Made by a program: the position numbers and the translations under genes. A stretch of DNA of 9,591 bases from Phycisphaerae bacterium (GTDB lineage: Bacteria; Planctomycetota; Phycisphaerae; JAJVII01). How positions within the stretch are numbered: position 1 is the stretch's first letter; each line of letters begins with the position of its first letter. Of the stretch, positions 1 through 5,153 are shown in pieces. The DNA lies in the NCBI GenBank assembly GCA_028706835.1, contig JAQTVL010000127.1, positions 1-9,591 of the forward strand, given 5' to 3'. The notes beneath the pieces were generated by a model. It saw only the letters and a program-made list of their open reading frames with translations, searched no databases and was not told the origin of the DNA.

Positions 1-91
1 GGTCGTTGTCGAGCAGGGTAATCAGGCGGGCCAGCGCCCGCCGGTCGCCGGACTTGAATCGGTCGAGGAGTTCACGCTGCTGATCGGTCAT
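1..91 (-). CDS. meaB: MeaB/ArgK-family G-protein chaperone of acyl-CoA mutase (5' end only)
   Basis: Only the first 30 codons are present; the gene continues past base 1. The peptide reads MTDQQRELLDRFKSGDRRAL and then ARLITLLDND. This matches the N-terminal helix signature of MeaB GTPases (a GDRRALAR-I-[ST]-L-x-[ED]-[ND] pattern), before the Walker A loop, which would lie outside the window. Family members hydrolyse GTP to gate adenosylcobalamin loading into methylmalonyl- or isobutyryl-CoA mutase and to protect or repair the cofactor. The ATG at 91 overlaps the TGA of the small mutase subunit as ATGA, which implies translational coupling and a dedicated partner role. In IcmF proteins this G domain is fused between the two mutase domains; here it is a separate gene. 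The call rests on a short peptide plus very strong context. Confidence 0.8.
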   Translation of the reverse strand, partial: MTDQQRELLDRFKSGDRRALARLITLLDND

Positions 92-546
92 CGGGCAACC
101 GTCGATTCGCCGGTGCGCCGCGCCCAGCGCTGCTGGATGAACGACACGATGTCGGCCAGCCCGCTCCCGGGCCCGAACACGCGGGCCACGCCGAGCTTTT
201 CGAGCATCGTGTAATCGTCCTGCGGCACGATGCCGCCGACGATGACGTCGATGTCGCCGGCGGCGCCCGCAGCCCGGAGCGCGTCAAACACCTTGGGCAT
301 CAGCGCTGTGTGCGAGCCGGACAGGAACGAGAGGCCCAGAAACCCGGCGTCCTCCTGGACCGCGGATCGAACCACGGCCTCGGGCGACTGCCACAGGCCG
401 GTGTAGATCACTTCCATGCCCGCGTCGCGCAGCGAGCGGGCGACGACCTTGATGCCGCGGTCGTGGCCGTCGAGCCCGACCTTGGCCAACACCACACGGA
501 TGCGTCCGGGTTTGGAGTGCTTGCTGGGTTGCGAACTCTGCGTCAT
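88..546 (-). CDS. Cobalamin-binding small subunit of B12-dependent acyl-CoA mutase
   Basis: This 152-residue protein is a stand-alone B12-binding (Rossmann-like) domain that holds adenosylcobalamin base-off/His-on against the large subunit. It shows the DxHxxG motif as D26-G-H28-D-R-G31, where H28 is the lower axial cobalt ligand. It also has the SxL motif at S73-F-L75, the GG pair in VIVGGIVP (104-105), and a conserved VFGPGS segment near 123-128. The length fits IcmB-type small subunits (about 136-150 residues) and not the roughly 700-residue fused enzymes. The ATG at 546 begins 3 bases after the large-subunit stop, with a GGTGA-like ribosome site inside the end of that gene. The stop overlaps the meaB start. 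Given the large subunit's residues, it is more likely an isobutyryl-CoA mutase (IcmB-like) than a methylmalonyl-CoA mutase subunit. The small domain itself does not decide this. Confidence 0.93.
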   Translation of the reverse strand: MTQSSQPSKHSKPGRIRVVLAKVGLDGHDRGIKVVARSLRDAGMEVIYTGLWQSPEAVVRSAVQEDAGFLGLSFLSGSHTALMPKVFDALRAAGAAGDIDVIVGGIVPQDDYTMLEKLGVARVFGPGSGLADIVSFIQQRWARRTGESTVAR

Positions 547-549
547 ATT

Positions 550-2199
550 TCACCAGTCGCGAGCGCCGCGATATTCGCCATAAACCTGCTTGAGCGCGTC
601 GACCATTTCGCCGACCGTCGCGTAGGCCTCCGCGGCCTCTATCATCGGCTCGATCGTGTTTCCGTCCGCAGCGGCCACGGATTTCAGTTTGGCCAGCGAC
701 GCGCCTACAGCCGCGCCGTCGCGGGTCCGCTTCAGTTCCGCCAGCCGGGCCACCTGCCGCTCCTCGGTCGTCGGGTCAATGCGGTGCACCGGAATCGGCG
801 GGGCGTCTTCGACGAACGCGTTCACGCCGATCACCTGCCGCTCTCCCGCGTCGATCTGCCGGGCCAGCCGATACGCGGTTTCCGCGATCGATCGGCGGAA
901 GAACCCCTGCTCGATCGCAGCGATCATCCCGCCGGCCTCATCGATCCGGCGGAAAATGTCGTAGGCCTCCGCCTCGATCCGGTCGGTCAGGCTCTCCACG
1001 AAGTACGACCCGCCCAGCGGGTCAATCGTGTTCGCCACGCCCGTCTCACATGCAATCACCTGCTGCGTCCGCAGGGCGAGGGTGACCGCATCCTCGGTCG
1101 GCAGCGAGATGGTCTCGTCCATCGAGTTGGTGTGCAGCGACTGCGTCCCGCCGAGCACCGCCGACAACGCCTCAAACGCGGTTCGCACGACGTTGACCAT
1201 CGGCTGCTGCTCGGTCAGCGAGCAGCCCGCGGTCTGGGCGTGGCAGCGCATCAGCAGCGAGCGGTCCTGCCTGGCCCCGTAGCGGTCCCGCAGTTCGCGG
1301 GCCCAGATTCGCCGGGCGGCCCGGAACTTCGCAATCTCCTCGAAGAAGTCCGAGTGGGCGTTGAAGAAGTAGCTCAGCCGGGGCGCAAAGTCATCCACGT
1401 CCAGCCCGGCCTTGATGCCCTGCTCGACGTAGTGGAACCCGTCGGCCAGCGTGAACGCCAGTTCCTGCCCCGCCGAGCTGCCGGCCTCGCGAATGTGATA
1501 GCCGCTGATGGAAATCGGGTTGAACTGCGGCACGTGCCTGGCGCAGAACGCCATGCTGTCGACAATCAACTTGACCGACGGCTCCGGCGGATAGACGTAT
1601 TCGTTCTGGGCGTGGTATTCCTTGAGGATGTCGTTCTGGAGCGTGCCGCGAAGCTTGTCCCACGGCACGCCCTGCCGGCGGGCCACCGCCAGATAGAACG
1701 CGAACAGGATGTTGGCCGGCAGATTGATGGTCATCGACACCGACGCAGCGGCCAGGTCGATGCCGTCGAACAGCCGCTCCATGTCGGCCAGCGAATCGAT
1801 CGCCACGCCGCATCGCCCCACCTCGCCCAGCGCGGTCGGGTGGTCGCTGTCCACGCCCATCAGCGTGGGCAGGTCGAACGCGACGCTCAGGCCGGTCTGG
1901 CCCTTGGCGACGAGGAATTTGAACCGCTCGTTGGTGTCCTCCGCCGTGCCGAACCCAGCGAACTGCCGCATCGTCCACAGCCGGCCTCGATACATCGTGC
2001 TGTGGATGCCGCGCGTAAACGGGAACTGCCCGGGATAGCCGAGCTTTTCACCGTAGTCGAATTCGCCGAGGTCTGCCGGCGTGTACAACGGCTCGACCGG
2101 CTGGCCGGACAGCGTTGTGAACGCCCCCGCCCGCTGGCGGGACTGCGCCACATCCGCCTCGTATTTCGCCTGGGGAGATTGGTCCGCGTGACTGGTCAT
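550..2199 (-). CDS. B12-dependent acyl-CoA mutase large subunit, isobutyryl-CoA mutase-like (usually annotated methylmalonyl-CoA mutase)
   Basis: This 549-residue TIM-barrel subunit performs radical 1,2-rearrangement of a CoA thioester with adenosylcobalamin supplied by the small subunit. The family is clear from [17 protein letters not shown] (63-79), [11 protein letters not shown] (185-195), [11 protein letters not shown] (230-240, with the catalytic His at 235, equivalent to H244 of the Propionibacterium enzyme) and [10 protein letters not shown]. The residue matching Tyr89 of methylmalonyl-CoA mutase is Phe80 (RQFAGF), and the one matching Arg207 is Gln198 (YHAQNEY). These are the same residues, and even the same numbers, reported for Streptomyces isobutyryl-CoA mutase IcmA. 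A C-terminal B12 domain is absent, as in IcmA. I chose ATG 2199; an in-frame TTG at 2205 would add two residues. It is the first gene of a mutase large-small-meaB operon. Family is certain; substrate is inferred. Confidence 0.95.
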   Translation of the reverse strand: MTSHADQSPQAKYEADVAQSRQRAGAFTTLSGQPVEPLYTPADLGEFDYGEKLGYPGQFPFTRGIHSTMYRGRLWTMRQFAGFGTAEDTNERFKFLVAKGQTGLSVAFDLPTLMGVDSDHPTALGEVGRCGVAIDSLADMERLFDGIDLAAASVSMTINLPANILFAFYLAVARRQGVPWDKLRGTLQNDILKEYHAQNEYVYPPEPSVKLIVDSMAFCARHVPQFNPISISGYHIREAGSSAGQELAFTLADGFHYVEQGIKAGLDVDDFAPRLSYFFNAHSDFFEEIAKFRAARRIWARELRDRYGARQDRSLLMRCHAQTAGCSLTEQQPMVNVVRTAFEALSAVLGGTQSLHTNSMDETISLPTEDAVTLALRTQQVIACETGVANTIDPLGGSYFVESLTDRIEAEAYDIFRRIDEAGGMIAAIEQGFFRRSIAETAYRLARQIDAGERQVIGVNAFVEDAPPIPVHRIDPTTEERQVARLAELKRTRDGAAVGASLAKLKSVAAADGNTIEPMIEAAEAYATVGEMVDALKQVYGEYRGARDW

Positions 2200-2271
2200 C
2201 AACAACTCGTCGAAAAGTGCAGCGTGGCCAGACCGTCCGTCGGCCGGCCGTCTTTTGAACCCGACAATACT

Positions 2272-2289
2272 AACGCCCGAACCGGCGTT
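2272..2289 (-). terminator. Small hairpin after the lipoprotein gene (possible weak terminator)
   Basis: AACGCC (2272-2277) and GGCGTT (2284-2289) form a 6-bp stem around a 6-base loop. On the minus strand it lies about 20 bases past the lipoprotein stop and before the mutase operon. There is no proper U-run after it, only GTTAGTATTG. Termination, or a role in the mutase leader, is only a possibility. No convincing mutase promoter is seen in 2200-2307. Confidence 0.35.
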
Positions 2290-2307
2290 TTCAAGCGCGA
2301 GATGAGT

Positions 2308-2613
2308 TCATTCCGGCTGCAATTCGACGTAATCCACCGCCATGCCGACCGCCACGATCTTGTACTTCCCCGGCGGCACCGCCACCACCGTCTCGATCGC
2401 GCTCGTGTCGCGATCGAACACCACCGCCTTGCCGCCCGAGGCGTCCTTGAAATCCTTCACCACAGCCTTGGTGATCGTTGCGAAACTCTCCGCCTCGATC
2501 CGCACGGGGGCGCCCGCCTTCACGCCAACCGACGGCGCCGTGTCCTTCGGGCCCGCAGGCGTCTGGCAGCCGATCATCAGCGTCGCAGCGAGAACAACGG
2601 CCGATCGCATCAT
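2308..2613 (-). CDS. Small predicted lipoprotein with a CBM6/35-like fragment
   Basis: This 101-residue protein has a short lipoprotein signal: Arg3, a hydrophobic stretch, then lipobox LMIGC with the lipidated Cys at residue 16. It is therefore expected to be anchored in a membrane facing the periplasm or outside. After a flexible Pro/Gly linker (17-36), residues 38-100 contain RIEAESF, DASGGKAVVF and a PPGKYKIVAVG...VDYVEL ending. These match the opening strand, the Gly-Gly strand and the closing strand of family 6/35-type carbohydrate-binding modules. Such modules normally span about 120-140 residues, so the central strands seem to be missing and sugar binding cannot be assumed. The start is supported by GGAGG at 2621-2625, 7 bases ahead of ATG 2613; a second ATG follows immediately. 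No specific function is recognised. Confidence 0.75.
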   Translation of the reverse strand: MMRSAVVLAATLMIGCQTPAGPKDTAPSVGVKAGAPVRIEAESFATITKAVVKDFKDASGGKAVVFDRDTSAIETVVAVPPGKYKIVAVGMAVDYVELQPE

Positions 2614-2643
2614 GGGTACGCCTCCAGCGTTAGATTAGTCGCA

Positions 2644-2671
2644 ATTGTAATCGACTGGTGGGCGGTCGCAA
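2644..2671 (-). promoter_or_regulatory. Sigma70-like promoter of the lipoprotein gene, with a dyad over the -10
   Basis: Read on the minus strand, TTGCGA (2671-2666) and TACAAT (2649-2644) are separated by 16 bases. They lie about 30 bases before the lipoprotein ATG and just upstream of its GGAGG site. The -35 matches 4 of 6 consensus bases and the -10 matches 5 of 6. A dyad AGTCG (2637-2641) / CGACT (2652-2656) straddles the -10 and could be an operator. This is inferred from sequence only. Confidence 0.5.
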
Positions 2672-2731
2672 GAGCAAGGATTCCAGCGGCGCATGACCGT
2701 TTCTGCGTACACGATGCACGCCGGTCTTCCT

Positions 2732-2796
2732 GTTTAGCCGCACGACCGAAGGTCGGCGTTGGCCCCGCGCGCCGACCTTCGGTCGTGCGGCTAAAC
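2732..2796. repeat. Perfect 27-bp inverted repeat, REP/REPIN-like
   Basis: Arms at 2732-2758 and 2770-2796 are exact reverse complements, with an 11-base loop (2759-2769). The left arm opens with GTTTAGCCGCAC and ends with GGTCGGCG. Each arm also contains its own mini-hairpin, CGACC-GAA-GGTCG. The element is intergenic, about 50 bases past the stop of the DUF2284 gene. There is no U-run on either side, so a simple intrinsic terminator is unlikely. The layout, two small hairpins in inverted orientation, is that of REPIN-type non-autonomous repeats. No mobilising (RAYT) transposase gene is in the window. Confidence 0.85.
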
Positions 2797-2845
2797 GGGG
2801 TCGATCGGATCGCCATGACGGTCAGGTGCCCAATTCAGCAGCGGC

Positions 2846-3382
2846 TTATTTCACCAGCACCAGCCCGAAGTAGTGCTGCCGGTCGCAGGGGCTGCGAACC
2901 ACCTCGATCTTGAACCCGTTCCGCCGGGCGGTCGAGAAGACATCCACCCCGCAAGCCTCCATCGCCGGGCGGGCCTGATGCGGATGGCGGCAGCCCTTGT
3001 CGAACGCGCACACCTCGCACAGTTCGCAAGGCCCGCTGCCGAACCCGAACGCCTTGAAGCAGCCGGCCAGGAACAGCTCGCGCTCCATCATCGCGGCCAC
3101 CCGCTTGGTCTTTCCGTCGCGGCACTCGAACAGCACCGCCACTTTGTACTCGTCGAGCATCCGCCGGGTCTTGGACGGAGCGGGCGTATGCGGCGGGCAG
3201 ACCAGCGACGAGCCGAAACTCCCGCAGCCGAACTGGCATTTCCAGGCGACCCATGGGCCGGTCTTCACCATCTTCGGCGAGACCACCTTGGCCGCGGTGG
3301 CGCCGAACTTCACGGCCATCTGGACCAGTTCCTTGCGGGTGAAGTTTCGACGCGCCCGAACCTTCTTGTTGCTGTCAGCCAT
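2846..3382 (-). CDS. DUF2284 cysteine-rich putative metal-binding protein
   Basis: This 178-residue protein has 11 cysteines in the DUF2284 layout. C49-x3-C53-x8-C62 lies in KCQFGCGSFGSSLVCPPHTP (48-67), and C119-x2-C122-x2-C125-x5-C131 lies in GPCELCEVCAFDKGCRHP (117-134), followed by C144. The spacing suggests Fe-S or other metal binding, but no activity is established for the family. The N-terminus is basic (MADSNKKVRARR). There is no signal peptide or membrane segment, so it is probably cytoplasmic. GGGAG precedes ATG 3382 by about 6 bases, and a consensus -10 box lies about 50 bases upstream. It is a single-gene unit, divergent from rsmH. Neighbours give no firm clue to its role. Confidence 0.85.
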   Translation of the reverse strand: MADSNKKVRARRNFTRKELVQMAVKFGATAAKVVSPKMVKTGPWVAWKCQFGCGSFGSSLVCPPHTPAPSKTRRMLDEYKVAVLFECRDGKTKRVAAMMERELFLAGCFKAFGFGSGPCELCEVCAFDKGCRHPHQARPAMEACGVDVFSTARRNGFKIEVVRSPCDRQHYFGLVLVK

Positions 3383-3430
3383 GTTTGTCTCCCGCCCCGG
3401 CGCCCGATGGGTCTAAAGAAAGGTTCTTGT

Positions 3431-3460
3431 ATTATACCCAACGTCCCGCGGTTTCGCGAA
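3431..3460 (-). promoter_or_regulatory. Promoter of the DUF2284 gene with perfect TATAAT
   Basis: On the minus strand TATAAT occupies 3436-3431, placing a transcription start near 3424 and a leader of about 40 bases before ATG 3382. The -35 is poor: TTCGCG (3460-3455) at 18-base spacing is the best I see. Such a sharp AT-rich box stands out in this GC-rich sequence. Confidence 0.6.
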
Positions 3461-3675
3461 ACGGCAAGCCCGGCAGCCGGGCAGCCGGGGCGTCGCCGTC
3501 CGAGCATCACGCCTGACGCCGCGTTGCGCCTTTGCCTGACGCCGGCGTACGGTTGGCCCTGAAAACACCGTAGATTCGCAGCACGACTGTATGCCGCTGT
3601 AACCCGCAGCATCCGACAGCAACGCCAACTGCCGGCCTGCCAACGACTTACCGATCGCGGTCAGCCAACGCACGC

Positions 3676-3711
3676 CAAGGCGGTTCCCGGCAATTCAGCC
3701 GGGGCGCCTTG
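3676..3711. other. Two-part stem-loop in the region upstream of rsmH
   Basis: CAAGGCG (3676-3682) pairs with CGCCTTG (3705-3711). Inside it CCCGGC (3686-3691) pairs with GCCGGG (3698-3703) around the loop AATTCA. A small asymmetric bulge (GTT against G) separates the two helices. That gives 13 base pairs with no U-run, so it looks like a structured RNA element or repeat remnant and not a terminator. It lies about 120 bases upstream of the predicted rsmH promoter, so it is probably not in the rsmH leader. Confidence 0.5.
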
Positions 3712-3828
3712 ACTCCGGATCGACCCACCCGGCGGCGTGCGGCTACGGTCACGCCAGACCCCTTAGCCGCGGTGCCGGCAAACGCTCCGCCAGGTGGCGG
3801 GGATGCCACACTCACATTGCAGCGCGGG

Positions 3829-3857
3829 TTGTCGGGGCGGGCGGGGGTGGGTAGAAT
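3829..3857 (+). promoter_or_regulatory. Sigma70-like promoter of rsmH
   Basis: TTGTCG (3829-3834) and TAGAAT (3852-3857) are spaced by exactly 17 bases, matching consensus at 4 of 6 and 5 of 6 positions. The predicted start point near 3864 leaves a leader of about 37 bases to ATG 3901. It would also make the in-frame ATG at 3865 and TTG at 3709 poor start choices. Inference from sequence only. Confidence 0.55.
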
Positions 3858-3900
3858 CCGCGAAATGATCGAGGTCCTCGGGGCGGCAGGTCGTGAGTCG

Positions 3901-4917
3901 ATGAGCAAGAAGACGTTCAACAGCAAGAAGCGCCCCGCCGGGGGCGGGCGCGGCGGGGCAGGCGAAGGGCATGTCCCCGTGCTGCTGAACGAGGTGCTCC
4001 ACACCCTCGCGCCCCAACCGGGGCAGGTCGTCGCCGACTGCACGCTGGGCTCGGGCGGGCACGCGGCTGCGCTGGCCAAGGCGGTGCAGCCCGGCGGGCG
4101 GGTCGTCGCGTTCGACCTGGACGTCTGGAATCTCGAAAAGGCCCGCCGCCGGCTGGAAGCGATGCACCTGCCGGTCAGCACGCACCACGCGAACTTCACC
4201 GAGATCGCCGCAGTGATGGCGGCTGAGGGGTTGGACGGATTCGACATCATCTTCGCCGATCTGGGCGTTTCCAGCATGCAGATCGACGACCCCGCCCGCG
4301 GCATGAGCTACCGATACGACGACGCCCCGCTGGACATGCGCATGAACCCAGCCGCCCCCCGCACGGCGGCGGACCTGCTGATGTCACTGACCGAGGCCGA
4401 GCTATCCGCGGCCCTGTGGGAATTGGCGGACGAGCCGGATCACGCGAGGATCGCCCAGTGGCTGGTCGGGCAGCGAAAGACCAGGCCGATCACCACCACG
4501 GGCCAACTGAAGGAACTGGTCTTCGCGGCGAAGGGCATGGTCGAAAAGATCTGGAACAAGACGGCTGCCTACGAGGAGGCCCACCCGGCGATGCGGACCT
4601 TCCAGGCGCTGCGAATCCTGGTCAACGACGAACTGGCGTCGGTGCGCGAACTGCTCCGCCTGGCCCCGACGCGCCTGCGCCCCGGCGGGCGGATCGGGGT
4701 CATCAGCTTCCACAGCGGCGAAGACCGGCTGGTGAAGACGGCCTTCCGCGACGGATACGTGCAGGGGCAATACGAGGCCTACAGCGGGCAGCCGATCAGA
4801 CCCAGCAGCAGAGAGGTCCACCACAATCCCCGGAGCAGTTCGGCGAAGTATCGCTGGGCGAAGGTCGGTTTGACGCGAAGGCAAAACGCCTCGCCGGCGG
4901 AGCGGGCACATGGATGA
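3901..4917 (+). CDS. rsmH: 16S rRNA (cytosine1402-N4)-methyltransferase RsmH (MraW)
   Basis: RsmH transfers a methyl group from SAM to N4 of C1402 in the 16S rRNA P-site region. The 338-residue protein (family about 310-330) begins with a Lys/Gly-rich tail, then GHVPVLLNEVL (23-33), the SAM loop TLGSGGH (48-54) and the acidic FDLD (71-74). Next come FADLGVSSMQIDD (118-130), the family hallmark APLDMRM (142-148), HPAMRTFQALRILVNDEL (228-245) and GGRIGVISFHSGEDRLVK (262-279). The last motif is usually SFHSLEDR; here Gly replaces Leu. Start ATG 3901 was chosen because of the promoter position; ATG 3865 would add 12 residues. Ribosome-site support is weak for both. The usual neighbours mraZ, ftsL and ftsI are absent on both sides, so the gene stands outside a dcw cluster, as can occur in lineages that do not use FtsZ. 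Confidence 0.95.
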   Translation: MSKKTFNSKKRPAGGGRGGAGEGHVPVLLNEVLHTLAPQPGQVVADCTLGSGGHAAALAKAVQPGGRVVAFDLDVWNLEKARRRLEAMHLPVSTHHANFTEIAAVMAAEGLDGFDIIFADLGVSSMQIDDPARGMSYRYDDAPLDMRMNPAAPRTAADLLMSLTEAELSAALWELADEPDHARIAQWLVGQRKTRPITTTGQLKELVFAAKGMVEKIWNKTAAYEEAHPAMRTFQALRILVNDELASVRELLRLAPTRLRPGGRIGVISFHSGEDRLVKTAFRDGYVQGQYEAYSGQPIRPSSREVHHNPRSSSAKYRWAKVGLTRRQNASPAERAHG

Positions 4918-4948
4918 ACTGGATGTGCTTGTCCGAAGTCCATCTTTT

Positions 4949-5105
4949 TGTGGAGTGCGGGAGCGCAGCTCCCGCTGTGGATGTCGAGCTTGAGAGCACG
5001 GCCGGCGACAAGAATTGCCGAACGGCAAGCGGAAGCCGGCGCGTTGCGGGGACTGCCAACCCGCGACTGGAAACCACAGCGGTAGCTTCGCTACCGCACT
5101 CCACA
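4949..5105. repeat. Inverted pair of 32-base REP-like elements
   Basis: One copy lies at 4949-4980 (begins TGTGGAGTGCGG, ends CCGCTGTGG). The second lies at 5074-5105 in reverse orientation, with a 93-base spacer between them. The copies agree at 29 of 32 positions. Each has an 8-bp stem with a three-base GNA loop: GCGGGAGC-GCA-GCTCCCGC in the first, and GCGGTAGC-GAA-GCTACCGC (second copy, read on the minus strand). Two of the three differences are the two halves of one stem pair (G-C against T-A), so pairing is kept. The element fills most of the 236-base gap between rsmH and the next gene. A 68-codon frame running through it (from 4914) is read as non-coding. REPIN-like by architecture; no transposase nearby. 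Confidence 0.85.
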
Positions 5106-5153
5106 AACGGCGAAGAATGACCGGGCGTTGGTTGAGCGAGGCGAGTTCTCAGC

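Larger units (their letters stand above)
3383..3828. other. Non-coding divergent intergenic region between the DUF2284 gene and rsmH
   Basis: Together with 3829-3900 this makes 518 bases with no convincing gene. Open frames here (for example 3413-3673 minus) give Arg/Cys-rich low-complexity peptides without recognisable motifs. Contents seen are: the DUF2284 promoter near 3431; a compact hairpin GCCCGG-CAG-CCGGGC at about 3467-3481; two copies of GCCTGACGCCG between about 3510 and 3545; the stem-loop at 3676-3711; and a short hairpin CCGCC-AGGT-GGCGG at 3787-3800. No tRNA cloverleaf or known structured RNA was recognised by eye. The length leaves room for a small RNA or a decayed gene. Confidence 0.5.

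Noticed and set aside
550..2199. 2-hydroxyisobutyryl-CoA mutase as the identity of the large subunit
   Set aside because: It shares Gln at the second substrate site, but has Phe where HcmA has Ile, and Ala at the site where, as I recall, HcmA has Asp.
2732..2796. A plain Rho-independent terminator for the DUF2284 gene
   Set aside because: The stem is very long and perfect, carries internal hairpins, and lacks a U-run on the relevant strand. It may still slow transcription, but a repeat element explains it better.
310..2913. An 867-codon open frame on the plus strand, antisense to the mutase genes and the lipoprotein gene
   Set aside because: It covers three well-supported minus-strand genes and an inverted repeat. 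Its peptide is Arg/His/Val-rich with no family motif, as expected from the opposite strand of GC-rich coding DNA.
3413..3673. Minus-strand frame of 86 codons in the divergent gap
   Set aside because: Low-complexity Arg/Cys-rich translation with no motif. It overlaps the TATAAT box of the DUF2284 gene and competes with another equally plausible frame in the same bases.
3739..3780. GCGGCTA / TAGCCGC pair resembling the ends of the 2732-2796 repeat
   Set aside because: Only 7-9 bases match, the loop is 28 bases and the core GAA hairpin is absent, so it may be chance in GC-rich DNA.
4914..5120. Small frame of 68 codons overlapping the rsmH stop (ATGA)
   Set aside because: It runs through both REP-like copies and its peptide is explained by the repeats. 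No ribosome site or family motif supports it.
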